Positions 33,810-42,412 of a stretch of 64,000 nt of DNA are shown piece after piece. The notes under the pieces are model-generated. The model did not search any database. It had not been told where the DNA came from and saw only the letters and a list, made by a program, of their open reading frames with translations. The DNA is from Fidelibacterota bacterium (GTDB lineage Bacteria; Fidelibacterota; Marinisomatia; Marinisomatales; TCS55): assembly GCA_014239435.1 (NCBI GenBank), contig JAAZYX010000007.1:41042-105041 (forward strand). The letters are read 5' to 3'. The translations under genes were made by a program, and so were the position numbers. Every line of letters begins with the position of its first letter. Position 1 is the stretch's first letter.

Positions 33810-34812
33810 GGGATCGTTTTCTCGAAGTTGGGTACACAAATCCGGCAATCCAAAACAGCATGGAAAATGCGGCAAAAATTTGGTATCGGTCTTCGAATTC
33901 TGAGTATACAAATGTTTTAAATGTTTTCTTTTCCATATCGTCCACCGCATTCAAAAGCGCATGAAATCCGCCTTTACGATTATCAAATCTGGTGTAAATC
34001 CCATTCCCCGCGCGCGCCACATCTTTCAGGATACCCTCATTCAGCATACTTGTCACGAGTTTCCCCTGGCGATCGCGTTTGTACTGCACATTATTTTCCC
34101 GCTGTACAGGAACAGGAATCAGCGACCCTTTTAGCGTTCCCACGCCCACTGTGTGGATCGTCATCCCTCGGTCTGCCGCATCCCGTGCTATGGCAAGCGC
34201 CTCGCCTTCATGGTCTTCGCCATCTGAAACCAAAATGACAACTTTGTGCTTTTGACTCTCTTCTTGAAATCCCGAAATAGCCGTATTGAGTGCAGAACTC
34301 AAAGAAGTGCCTTGTGTTGGAATCATTCCTGTATCGATATTTTCCAAAAAAAGCTGCGCGGCTTCGTAATCTGTGGTCAGCGGAAGATAGAAATGGCTGA
34401 CACCGGCGTACACGATCATGGAAACTCTATCGCCTTTCAAACTGCGGATCACCTGAGAAATTTCATATTTCGCTTTTTCGAGGCGACTCGGCTTCACATC
34501 TTCAGCATTCATGCTATTGGAAACATCAATGGCAAAAACGAGGTCAATTCCTTTCCGTTCCACCGGACTGAGCCGAATTCCGATTTGAGGCCCCGAAGCA
34601 GCCAAAATGAGCAGCATGAGACTGAAAGCGAAAAACCACCCTTTTCGTTTCTTTCGGTTTTCATCCAAACCGGAAAGCAGTGCTTTTTGTACTGAGGCTG
34701 AACTTCCTTTCAGCCACGGTGTGCGCTTTCTATTTTGGGCCAACCATACCAGCATCAATCCTGCAAGCGGAATCAGCATTAACAAAAACATGGGGTGGCG
34801 AAAAGCAATCAT
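33796..34812 (-). CDS. batB: BatB: von Willebrand factor A domain membrane protein
   Basis: A 338-residue protein. Two N-terminal membrane segments (MFLLMLIPLAGLMLVWLA and GWFFAFSLMLLILAASG) are followed by a vWA domain at about 90-285 with MIDAS motif DVSNSMNAED and VSDGEDHEGEA, and a C-terminal membrane helix. It is a metal-binding interaction module in the Bat complex. The ATG overlaps the batA TGA (ATGA); a longer upstream frame from 34887 is a read-through of batA. Distinguished from BatA by order and the later TM. Confidence 0.88.
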   Translation of the reverse strand: MIAFRHPMFLLMLIPLAGLMLVWLAQNRKRTPWLKGSSASVQKALLSGLDENRKKRKGWFFAFSLMLLILAASGPQIGIRLSPVERKGIDLVFAIDVSNSMNAEDVKPSRLEKAKYEISQVIRSLKGDRVSMIVYAGVSHFYLPLTTDYEAAQLFLENIDTGMIPTQGTSLSSALNTAISGFQEESQKHKVVILVSDGEDHEGEALAIARDAADRGMTIHTVGVGTLKGSLIPVPVQRENNVQYKRDRQGKLVTSMLNEGILKDVARAGNGIYTRFDNRKGGFHALLNAVDDMEKKTFKTFVYSEFEDRYQIFAAFSMLFWIAGFVYPTSRKRSHDQD

Positions 34813-35780
34813 GTCCGCTTCCTCAATACGTACCGTTCGAAGGATTCTGTGCCCAAACCGCCCACCAATGCCGGTAGCAGGAACCACGCAAATAATTCCT
34901 CGTAGCGGGTGTATTCCTTCACCTTTATTTCGGTGCGTTCGAGCGCATTGATTTCGGCGTACACATCTTCCAATCCGAATCTGTCCTTTGCCCGGAAATA
35001 CCGGCCTCCTGTTTTATCGGCAATACTTTTCAATGTTTTTTCATCAATCACATTCCGCATATTTCCACGTCCCGGAACAAAAGAAACTGATTTGTCCGTC
35101 CCGGCGCCGATGGTATAAATTTTTATGCCAAACTGACTCGCGAGATCTGCTGCAGTCAACGGATCAAGTTCGCCGGCATTGTTGCTTCCGTCCGAAAGTA
35201 AAATCATGACCTTACTTTTTGCTTCACTGGTTCTCAATCTGTTTGTCGCGTTGGCAATCGCCATGCCAATGGCGGTTCCATCGTATGCTTGCTCTGCTAC
35301 CCGAATTTCCTTCAATAATCGCCTCACCACGTCCTGATCAACCGTCAGCGGACACTGGATAAAGGTTTCACCGGCAAAAACGAGCAGTCCCATTCTGTCG
35401 CCTTCTCGTTCCTGCATAAACATATCGGCTGTCTTTTTCACCGCTTCGAGACGGTTCGGCTCAAAATCCGTTGCCAGCATGCTGCTGGAAATATCAATGA
35501 CGAGCACGATGTCCACCACATCCACATTGGTTTCCTGAAGGGTATCAATGCGGCGCGGACCGGCAAGGCTGATAATCATAAGAGCCAATACAGAAAGTCG
35601 AAGCACTTTCAATACGTGATTTTTAAACATTCCTTTTTTCTTGATGTTTTCCGGGAAAATGCGGTGAGATGAAACCAAAACGGTGCCTTCCAGTTTGTGG
35701 CCTGCTTTCAACATCCAAATCCAAAGAATTGGAATCAGCGCAAGGAAAAAAAGAACCCAGGGATGAGAAAACTCAATCAT
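34809..35780 (-). CDS. batA: BatA: von Willebrand factor A domain membrane protein
   Basis: A 323-residue protein with N-terminal membrane helices (PWVLFFLALIPILWIWML and VLRLSVLALMIISLAG) and a vWA domain at about 90-285. The MIDAS motif is intact (DISSSM), with a TAIGMAIANA segment and LLSDGSNNAG. A C-terminal membrane helix ends the protein. It opens the batABCDE operon here. Its upstream neighbour is gatA, not the usual MoxR ATPase and DUF58 genes. ATG start. Confidence 0.88.
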   Translation of the reverse strand: MIEFSHPWVLFFLALIPILWIWMLKAGHKLEGTVLVSSHRIFPENIKKKGMFKNHVLKVLRLSVLALMIISLAGPRRIDTLQETNVDVVDIVLVIDISSSMLATDFEPNRLEAVKKTADMFMQEREGDRMGLLVFAGETFIQCPLTVDQDVVRRLLKEIRVAEQAYDGTAIGMAIANATNRLRTSEAKSKVMILLSDGSNNAGELDPLTAADLASQFGIKIYTIGAGTDKSVSFVPGRGNMRNVIDEKTLKSIADKTGGRYFRAKDRFGLEDVYAEINALERTEIKVKEYTRYEELFAWFLLPALVGGLGTESFERYVLRKRT

Positions 35781-35819
35781 GGAAACAATTAATCTTATAA
35801 ATGGAAACGGTCATAATCC

Positions 35820-37178
35820 TCAATCATAGGTAAAGACTCTTGCTTGTTCGACTCTACGACTGAAGGATAAAATTGTTTCTTCTTTGAAATAATTCCCAAC
35901 AAGTTGAAGTCCTGCGGGAAGTCCCGAAGAAAATTTTCCGGCGGGGATATTCAATGCCGGAACGCCGGCGAGGCTCATCGGTATGGTGAATAAATCTGAC
36001 AAATACATCGCCAAAGGATCATCCAGATTTTCGCCAATCTTAAATGCCTCTGTCGGTGCGGTTGGCAGTAAGATCAGATCAACGGATTCAAATGCATCCA
36101 CGAAATCTTTCTTTATAAGTTGACGGACTTTCTGCGCTTTGGCGTAATATGCATCATAATAGCCCGATGATAAAATATAAGTTCCAAGCATGATGCGGCG
36201 CTTCACTTCCGGACCAAATCCTTCGGATCGTGATTGATTGTATAATTCCTGCACATTTTCATCCGATTTACGGGCGCCGTACCGCACGCCGTCAAACCGA
36301 GCAAGATTCGAAGATGCTTCCGCCATCGTCAAAATATAATAAGTCGAAACTGCGTACTGCGCGTGAGGCAAATCAACGTCCACAATTGAAATACCTTCCG
36401 TTTCGCAAAAAGATTCCAGTTCATTTATTTTTGAAGCTAATTCAGGATTCAGTCCTTTTTTTAGAAACGCCCGTGGAATTCCGATGGATTTCGGCAGCGG
36501 CGCGTCGAGGCAATCCTGCAGATTTGGAACGGACTTTTTTGAGGATGTCGCATCTTTTGGGTCGTGGCCGGCGATGCTAACAAAAAGCGATGCCGTATCT
36601 TCCGCCGTTTTTGCGAAAGGACCGATTTGGTCAAAAGACGATGCAAAGGCAACCAGTCCGTAGCGGGACACCCTTCCGTACGTCGGCTTGAGACCGTACA
36701 CACCGCAAAAAGCAGCCGGCTGGCGCACCGATCCACCGGTGTCCGAACCCAGCGCCATGTCTGCCAATCCCGCGGCAACAGCCGCCGCAGATCCGCCACT
36801 GGAACCGCCTGTTACTCTCGCAGCATCGAATGGATTTTTTGCCGAACCGAACACGGAATATTCTGTGGAAGATCCCATCGCAAATTCATCACAATTTGTT
36901 TGCCCTAAAATGACGCCGCCTTCAGACTCAATTCGATCAATCACGGTTGCGTTGTACGGCGATGTGTATCCTTCCAAGACCTTGGATGCGCAGGTAATCG
37001 CCTCACCCTTAATGGAAATATTATCTTTAATCAACAGCGTTTTTCCGGACAGGAATCCGGATGATGTTCCCGCGGTGGAAATATCAGATTCTTTCCTCGT
37101 GCGAATAACGCAATTCAGATCAGATTTTTCTTGAATTAGTTCGAGCTGGTTTTGGATGGATTCAGGCAATGCTGTCAT
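35820..37178 (-). CDS. gatA: Aspartyl/glutamyl-tRNA(Asn/Gln) amidotransferase subunit A
   Basis: A 452-residue amidase-signature enzyme. The Ser-cis-Ser-Lys triad is complete: K51 (LIKDNI), S126 and S150 in the GGSSGGSAAAVAAG and GSDTGGSVRQPA motifs, with the same spacing as known GatA. GLKPTYGRVSRYGLVAFASS confirms the GatA subgroup. It supplies ammonia to GatB for transamidation of mischarged tRNA. gatB and gatC are not adjacent, so the complex is encoded at separate loci. ATG start. Confidence 0.93.
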   Translation of the reverse strand: MTALPESIQNQLELIQEKSDLNCVIRTRKESDISTAGTSSGFLSGKTLLIKDNISIKGEAITCASKVLEGYTSPYNATVIDRIESEGGVILGQTNCDEFAMGSSTEYSVFGSAKNPFDAARVTGGSSGGSAAAVAAGLADMALGSDTGGSVRQPAAFCGVYGLKPTYGRVSRYGLVAFASSFDQIGPFAKTAEDTASLFVSIAGHDPKDATSSKKSVPNLQDCLDAPLPKSIGIPRAFLKKGLNPELASKINELESFCETEGISIVDVDLPHAQYAVSTYYILTMAEASSNLARFDGVRYGARKSDENVQELYNQSRSEGFGPEVKRRIMLGTYILSSGYYDAYYAKAQKVRQLIKKDFVDAFESVDLILLPTAPTEAFKIGENLDDPLAMYLSDLFTIPMSLAGVPALNIPAGKFSSGLPAGLQLVGNYFKEETILSFSRRVEQARVFTYD

Positions 37179-37192
37179 GGTGAATGGAAAAT

Positions 37193-37224
37193 AAAAACCC
37201 CGATTCTATATTCTAAAACCGGGG
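37193..37224 (-). terminator. Rho-independent terminator between tatA and gatA
   Basis: On the minus strand CCCCG and CGGGG (37220-37224 with 37198-37202) enclose a 17-base loop and are followed by T5 (37197-37193) and more T-rich sequence. It lies just after the tatA stop and before gatA, so it would separate the tatA transcript from gatA. Confidence 0.55.
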
Positions 37225-37244
37225 CGGTATTTTGTTGATAAATG

Positions 37245-37487
37245 TTATTCGCCGTCAGAAGACCGTTCGGCTTCTTCCGACGGTGCACTCTCAGGATCTG
37301 CGGCGTCCTCAATGGTTTTTTTGGTGTCGTCCACCGCGCCTTTGAATTCCTTGATTCCCTGTCCCAATCCTCGGGCAAGTTCGGGAAGACGTTTGGCACC
37401 GAACAAAAGCAGAATGACCAGTAAAATGAGAATAATCTCGGGAGCGCCGAGATTAAACAGCGCGTATTCAATAATGATGTTGTCCAT
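37245..37487 (-). CDS. tatA: Twin-arginine translocase subunit TatA
   Basis: An 80-residue protein with the TatA plan: a single N-terminal membrane helix (LGAPEIILILLVILLLFGAKRLPELARGLG), an amphipathic helix (GIKEFKGAVDDTKKTI) and an acidic disordered tail. The conserved FG hinge (LFGAKRLPEL) is intact. It forms the pore of the Tat pathway for folded proteins. A strong Shine-Dalgarno, GGAGG, precedes the ATG at 37487. tatC is not adjacent. Confidence 0.92.
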   Translation of the reverse strand: MDNIIIEYALFNLGAPEIILILLVILLLFGAKRLPELARGLGQGIKEFKGAVDDTKKTIEDAADPESAPSEEAERSSDGE

Positions 37488-37548
37488 GGATTCGTCCTCC
37501 AGACGTCAAATGATTAAAGTGAATTTACGGTATAACTGCAATTCATGT

Positions 37549-37836
37549 TTACCGGAAATATCTGAGAAAATAATACGATACCGCAAGACCGAGAACGGTT
37601 GTAATACTCAGCTTCAGTGTGAGCCCAAACGATACTGAAAGTACAATAAAATCGAGGGTAATAACGCCGGTTTCGCTTCCAACCAAACCGGCAAGATTAA
37701 ATTCAACACTCGTCAGAAAGAAATCTTTCACCACGCCTTCCGGAAGTCCCCACGCAAGCAGCTCTCCCGCTACGGTGCCGAAGATCAATCCGATAAACAG
37801 CGTAAGGCTCACGAAGCCAATGGAACGCTTAGTCAT
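37549..37836 (-). CDS. DUF4321 small membrane protein
   Basis: A 95-residue membrane protein. Two hydrophobic segments (IGFVSLTLFIGLIFGTVAG at about 5-24 and LSITTVLGLAVSYYFLRYF near the end) flank a central GVITLDFIVLSVSFGLTLKLSI strand typical of DUF4321. Function is unknown. The ATG at 37836 has GGAGG six bases upstream and lies inside the end of pssA, so it is co-transcribed with the phospholipid genes. An in-frame codon five residues earlier is a weaker start. Confidence 0.78.
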   Translation of the reverse strand: MTKRSIGFVSLTLFIGLIFGTVAGELLAWGLPEGVVKDFFLTSVEFNLAGLVGSETGVITLDFIVLSVSFGLTLKLSITTVLGLAVSYYFLRYFR

Positions 37837-38602
37837 TCGTTCCTCCACTGGTGGATTCTTTCACGGCCATTTCTTCGTCAAAACGATTGTTGTCCAGCAT
37901 CCATTTAAAGATGCTCCAAATAATGTAAAGGGAAAAAACAGGGAAAAGAATAATCCCACGCCAAATGACCATGGAACTGATGACCGCTATGAGGGCCACG
38001 AGCCGAATCGTATTTTTCTTGCCCTGCCGGAAGGAAAATAACGGAAATTTTGAAAACCGTACGGGGCTCACCATTAGGAATCCAAGCGATGAAACCAACA
38101 CTAGCGCAATTCTAGGATCACCTGTATCGCCCCAAATTTGGTGATTAAACAGCATAAAGCTCACAATCATGAGTGCATTTAGTGGTGTGGTTAATCCGGT
38201 GAAATACGGGACCGGTTTTTCCGATTGAATTACATTAAAGCGGGCGAGCCGTATTGTCCCAAACAAAAGCGGAATAAAACAGATGATACCGCGCAACACT
38301 GGCGGAAGACCGTTTCCGTACACAAGATACACCATGACAGACGGCGTTACGCAAAAAGACACCGTATCGGCCAGAGAATCGAATTCGGTGCCGAACCGGC
38401 TGGAAATCCCAAGAAGACGGGCAAGTTTTCCGTCAATAGAATCAAAGAATATGGCGACTAAAATAAGCCAAGATGCAATCATCGGGTTTCCACGCACGAG
38501 GAATCCGAGTGCCAGAAATCCCAGAAACATATTGAACACCGTCGCTACATTGGGAATTACCTGTTTTCCTACGCGTCTTTTTTTAGGTGTGGGGTCATTC
38601 AT
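37829..38602 (-). CDS. pssA: CDP-diacylglycerol-serine O-phosphatidyltransferase
   Basis: A 257-residue membrane enzyme of the CDP-alcohol phosphatidyltransferase family. The active-site motif DGKLARLLGISSRFGTEFD (pattern DGxxAR-x8-GxxxD-xxxD) is complete near residue 55. About six membrane segments follow. It makes phosphatidylserine from CDP-diacylglycerol and serine. The next upstream gene encodes the decarboxylase, so the pair makes phosphatidylethanolamine. The ATG overlaps the psd stop by four bases. Confidence 0.93.
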   Translation of the reverse strand: MNDPTPKKRRVGKQVIPNVATVFNMFLGFLALGFLVRGNPMIASWLILVAIFFDSIDGKLARLLGISSRFGTEFDSLADTVSFCVTPSVMVYLVYGNGLPPVLRGIICFIPLLFGTIRLARFNVIQSEKPVPYFTGLTTPLNALMIVSFMLFNHQIWGDTGDPRIALVLVSSLGFLMVSPVRFSKFPLFSFRQGKKNTIRLVALIAVISSMVIWRGIILFPVFSLYIIWSIFKWMLDNNRFDEEMAVKESTSGGTND

Positions 38603-39240
38603 GAATATCTTCCGATCACGCTCATGCCGCCTTTGACAACGGTGCCAACTTCAACATCGAGCGTTACTGTTTTGGGGAATATAATATCCGTTCGGGAACC
38701 AAACATAATATAACCGAGGCGGTCGCCTTGGTTCATCGTGGAACCGGGTTCGGCATAACAGAATATTCTCCTTGCTACCGCGCCGGTAATTTGGCGAATC
38801 CGAATCGGTCCGTTTTTAGTTTCCATTACAATTTCGGTGCGCTGATTATCCTCAGATGCTTTGTGATTGAAGGCCGCTAAAAACTTTCCTTTGAAAAATT
38901 CCATGGATTTGACGGTGCCGTTTACCGGAACACGGTTCACGTGCACGTTGAAAACACTTAAGAAAATGGAAACCTGCACCACGCCTCCGCCGACTTCCGG
39001 ATCATTCACCTCTTTAATTTGCACCACTTTTCCATCGGCCGGCGAAAAAATGGTATTCTCATCCGTGGGAAAGGGGCGCTCTGGATCGCGAAAAAAGTAC
39101 AGGGAAAAAACAAAGAGGAAACCGATAATTCCATATGCCGCTTTTAAGACGGAACTGTCCAGCTTGTATCCGAATAATCCAGCGAAAAAAGTCAAAATTA
39201 CGAGAGGAATCAGGACACGTTTTCCTTCGGGAGCGAGCAT
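38599..39240 (-). CDS. psd: Phosphatidylserine decarboxylase proenzyme
   Basis: A 213-residue membrane-associated enzyme of the short Psd subgroup. Two N-terminal hydrophobic segments lie at about 5-40. The catalytic core contains FNVHVNRVPVNGTV and the self-cleavage site is the Gly-Ser in MFGSRTDI, the equivalent of LGST, where the pyruvoyl cofactor forms. It converts phosphatidylserine to phosphatidylethanolamine. The ATG at 39240 is one base after the htrA stop; an extension to 39288 would run into htrA. Confidence 0.92.
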   Translation of the reverse strand: MLAPEGKRVLIPLVILTFFAGLFGYKLDSSVLKAAYGIIGFLFVFSLYFFRDPERPFPTDENTIFSPADGKVVQIKEVNDPEVGGGVVQVSIFLSVFNVHVNRVPVNGTVKSMEFFKGKFLAAFNHKASEDNQRTEIVMETKNGPIRIRQITGAVARRIFCYAEPGSTMNQGDRLGYIMFGSRTDIIFPKTVTLDVEVGTVVKGGMSVIGRYS

Positions 39241-39241
39241 C

Positions 39242-40339
39242 TTATTCCATTTTCCCGAGCCGAAGAGTTTTGGTTTTGTACCGGCCATTCCGATACACTT
39301 TTAAGGTCAGCTTATCTCCGGAACGCAGATAGCTTTCTTCAATCACTTTTCTAATATCAGAAGATTTTGCGACACGGTTATTGTTGACGCGTACAATAAT
39401 ATCGCCCGCATCCAGTCCAGATATATCCGCTGTGCTTCCCGATTCTACTTCCACAATCATGACGCCTGTATCAAAAGGCAATTCTAAATACATGCTGAGT
39501 TTTTTGGTGAGCGCCTGCACCGTAAGGCCGGTGGCGAAACTGCGATCCACCCTTCCCGTATTTTTCAGCTCATTCACAATCCTCTGAGCGCGATTAATGG
39601 GAATAGCAAATCCGATACCTACTGACCCTTCAGAAAGCGCAGAACCTGTATATATAAATGAATTTATACCGATCACTTCACCATTTGCATTAATCAATGG
39701 TCCTCCGCTGTTTCCTGGATTTATTGCGGCGTCTGTCTGAATCATATCCTGATACACCCTTCCACCTTCCACCTGACCAAAATCCATATCCACTGTGCTG
39801 ATTATTCCGGCGGTGGCGGTTGGGCGCTGATTTAAATCAAACAAACCAAACGGGTTGCCGAGTGCAATGACCCATTCGCCGATAATCAAATCATCCGAAT
39901 CACCCAATTCGGCATAGGGAAAAGACTCGCCTTCAATTTTGAGCAAAGTCAAGTCTGTGACGCGGTCTGTGCCAATAATTTCTGCTTCATATTCTTTCCC
40001 GCCTGTCAACTGGATGATGATCTCAGTCGCATTTTCAATCACGTGAAAATTGGTAACAATATATCCATCGGGACTAATCAAAACGCCCGAGCCCGAGCCT
40101 TTTACTCTCTGACGGCTTCTATACATTTCTTCCGGAAAAAAGTAGTCAAAAAATGGATCATTAAATCCTCTGCCCGACCTGACATTCCTGAGCTGCGTAA
40201 CATTGATGCTTGCTACGGCTGGACTCACTTTTTCGATCGCCTTTACAATGGCGGTTTGGCGCGATACGTTTATGCCATCAACGGCACACAATTCCGACAT
40301 AAACATAAGCACAAGAATTGCCGGCACAATTTTAGTCAT
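39242..40339 (-). CDS. Periplasmic serine protease of the DegP/HtrA family
   Basis: A 365-residue exported protease. A signal peptide (IVPAILVLMFMSELCAV) is followed by a trypsin-like domain at about 75-250 with H99 (TNFHVI), D129 (VTDLTLL) and S211 (NPGNSGGPL), and by one PDZ domain at about 255-355 (SGLDAGDIIVRVNNNRV). The single PDZ makes it DegS/HhoB-like in layout. It degrades or senses misfolded envelope proteins. Eight-base overlap with truA upstream. ATG start. Confidence 0.92.
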   Translation of the reverse strand: MTKIVPAILVLMFMSELCAVDGINVSRQTAIVKAIEKVSPAVASINVTQLRNVRSGRGFNDPFFDYFFPEEMYRSRQRVKGSGSGVLISPDGYIVTNFHVIENATEIIIQLTGGKEYEAEIIGTDRVTDLTLLKIEGESFPYAELGDSDDLIIGEWVIALGNPFGLFDLNQRPTATAGIISTVDMDFGQVEGGRVYQDMIQTDAAINPGNSGGPLINANGEVIGINSFIYTGSALSEGSVGIGFAIPINRAQRIVNELKNTGRVDRSFATGLTVQALTKKLSMYLELPFDTGVMIVEVESGSTADISGLDAGDIIVRVNNNRVAKSSDIRKVIEESYLRSGDKLTLKVYRNGRYKTKTLRLGKME

Positions 40340-41066
40340 CGTACATCACCTTTTCTAACCGCAATCCCTGAGGAGGTGCTTTATAAATATGGACATTTTC
40401 TTTCGGGTGTTTCAATAGATTTTCAAAATCTTCCAATGTGAATTTTCCTCTCGAAATTTCTACCATAGTTCCCACGAGATATCGAACCATATGGTGCAAA
40501 AACCGATTGGCTGTAACCTCGTAATTTACAATTCCATTTCTTTGCAACCACACGGAATGGGATACCGAGCAATTCCGGTTTTCAATTTCAGGATTCTGCT
40601 TCGAAAAAGATGTGAAATCATGTTCACCTATGGTTATTGAAGCTGCCTTATTTAACATTTCTAAATCTAGATTACCGGTTTGCCACACCATCCCACTGTC
40701 GAGGATATTTTCGTCTGTCCTGCAGACATAGACATAATGACGGGCGGATGCGGAATGTCTTGCATGGAAATCCGGTTGAATTACCCCGCAGCTGTTTATC
40801 CTGACACTTTTGTTCATATTCCCATTTAAGGCATCTTTAAGATCGCAGGACGGCATGTCCGTGTCAAAATCGAAGTGCGCAACTTGGCCAGAAGCGTGAA
40901 CGCCAGAATCTGTCCGGCCGGCGCCTGTTACGGCAATACGGTTTCCTTTGTTCAGCACAATTAGGGCAGACTCAATTTCTTCCTGAACTGTGTGCACATT
41001 GCTTTGTTTCTGCCATCCCGAAAATGCAGAACCGATATACTGCACTTCTATTTTAAATCGTGGCAA
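40332..41066 (-). CDS. truA: tRNA pseudouridine synthase A
   Basis: A 244-residue enzyme that isomerises uridines 38-40 in the anticodon stem. The catalytic Asp is D53 in GAGRTDSGVHASGQVAHFD, the C-terminal KRF/NRFLHHMVRYLVGTMVEI segment binds tRNA, and the N-terminal EVQYIGSAFSGWQ is diagnostic. The start is TTG at 41066; there is no in-frame ATG near the conserved N-terminus. It overlaps ecfT by 14 bases. Confidence 0.94.
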   Translation of the reverse strand: MPRFKIEVQYIGSAFSGWQKQSNVHTVQEEIESALIVLNKGNRIAVTGAGRTDSGVHASGQVAHFDFDTDMPSCDLKDALNGNMNKSVRINSCGVIQPDFHARHSASARHYVYVCRTDENILDSGMVWQTGNLDLEMLNKAASITIGEHDFTSFSKQNPEIENRNCSVSHSVWLQRNGIVNYEVTANRFLHHMVRYLVGTMVEISRGKFTLEDFENLLKHPKENVHIYKAPPQGLRLEKVMYDD

Positions 41067-41778
41067 AATGGTGGACCGCTGCGTACGATGAAATGAGAAT
41101 AGTTACCTGCATTGCATCCGCGACCCCAAACGGTATAAACTGTGCTACTCCCCGCGGTACCTGGTTTCCATATCCGCGAAGCGACATTGCCAGCGAAGTA
41201 GTATCAGCCTTTTTCAGCTGGTGGATTAAAAACCCTGGAAGATCCGTCATGAGCGATGCAATCTGTTTCCACCGTCCTGATTCCGCCTGCATCCCGAGGG
41301 AAATTTTAGAGGATTGAAGCTGCGTCCATTGCAAATGAATGGATGGAAAAAATCTGAGTGTCAATCCGAGAAATAGAAACAAATCTTCCACTTTTCGCCA
41401 CCGCTGCCCGGTCATAAGCCACACGCTTCGAAGAGATTGAAAAACACCTTTTCCCGATTTCCGTTCCATATAAACGCCCATCACCGTTGCGCTAAGCAGA
41501 AATCTCATCATGGAAAACGATCCGGATGCACCCGCTTCGGTAAAAGAGATATTGGAAAAAATAACTGAGCTGAGCAGAAACATTCCCAGCAATATCGGAA
41601 AAAACAAAACCAAATGGCGAATGCGGTTCCAGACGGGTGCTAGAGACGTTTCTTGAATCAACATTATCATAATGAGGACTGCCCCATGAAAAGCCCACAA
41701 TGTCCACGATTGTGAAACCAATCCGGATATGGAAAGTCCCACAAAAAATGTCGCTTCAGATAAAGGGTGTTTGAGCAT
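41053..41778 (-). CDS. Energy-coupling factor transporter transmembrane protein (EcfT/CbiQ-like)
   Basis: A 241-residue protein with about five membrane segments (for example LVLFFPILLGMFLLSSVIF and SMMRFLLSATVMGVYM). A CbiQ-type cytoplasmic region carries FFPSIHLQWTQLQSSK and the coupling motif SLAMSLRGYG, equivalent to the second ARG motif that contacts the ATPases. EcfT joins the ATPases to substrate-binding S components for vitamin or metal uptake. No EcfA or S component is adjacent. ATG start. Confidence 0.8.
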   Translation of the reverse strand: MLKHPLSEATFFVGLSISGLVSQSWTLWAFHGAVLIMIMLIQETSLAPVWNRIRHLVLFFPILLGMFLLSSVIFSNISFTEAGASGSFSMMRFLLSATVMGVYMERKSGKGVFQSLRSVWLMTGQRWRKVEDLFLFLGLTLRFFPSIHLQWTQLQSSKISLGMQAESGRWKQIASLMTDLPGFLIHQLKKADTTSLAMSLRGYGNQVPRGVAQFIPFGVADAMQVTILISSYAAVHHFATI

Positions 41779-41779
41779 A

Positions 41780-42412
41780 TTAAAACCGAATTGAAAGCGA
41801 AATCGAAGAGGAATGTGTTTCTAAATCCACTTTTGGAATAATGCTAACCGTTGATTCTTTCTGGATATTCTGGAGATAAGCGGCATCAATAGCGGAAATA
41901 ACGTGATTCAACACAACGCCTCCAACTAAAAATGATGTCGCTTTCGCAAGCCGATCTCCTCGGATTCGCATTCCTTCAAATTTGGACCTGTGGCTTGCGT
42001 CATCCCAAGACCAGTTCCATTCAGTATCCAGAGAATACAATTCGTCATTTTCGCGAAATCGCAGATGCTCTTCGTTGTAAGCGTCGCGGTTGGAATAATT
42101 GCCTATATCCACCCAAAACTCGTGGCCTTTCCCATTCACATCCACACCGGCATGATCGGCAGCATATGCCGTATATTTACGTTCTTCGGCTTCTGAGGCA
42201 ATGAATGTGCCTGCAACGCTCAGCCAAAGCGATGCTTCTGACAGAAAAAAGAATGTGGATCTTTTAGGATGCTCGAGTGCTTTTTCTCCCCAACCGGGAA
42301 GCAGAAAAGATTTTACCGCCGGTGACAGCCTGGATTCCGTTGGCGAATTTTCAACCTGCGAAAATGCCGCCGAACCGGCTACCCATAGTATTGTTATGAT
42401 TTTCGTGCCCAT
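41780..42412 (-). CDS. Exported DUF5683-like protein
   Basis: A 210-residue protein with a signal peptide (IITILWVAGSAAFSQ). The core has the SPAVKSFLLPGWGEKALEHPKRSTFFF motif (family pattern: KSxLxPGWGQ) followed by a hydrophobic segment, a central Asn/Asp/Arg-rich stretch (NYSNRDAYNEEHLRFREND) and a C-terminal hydrophobic patch. DUF5683 proteins are envelope-associated and of unknown function. The ATG at 42412 overlaps the lnt stop by 19 bases. It is inferred to be co-transcribed with lnt. Confidence 0.75.
   Translation of the reverse strand: MGTKIITILWVAGSAAFSQVENSPTESRLSPAVKSFLLPGWGEKALEHPKRSTFFFLSEASLWLSVAGTFIASEAEERKYTAYAADHAGVDVNGKGHEFWVDIGNYSNRDAYNEEHLRFRENDELYSLDTEWNWSWDDASHRSKFEGMRIRGDRLAKATSFLVGGVVLNHVISAIDAAYLQNIQKESTVSIIPKVDLETHSSSISLSIRF

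Noticed and set aside
33810..33950. Longer BatC beginning at 33950
   Set aside because: The upstream extension overlaps batB and lies ahead of a good signal peptide starting at 33809.
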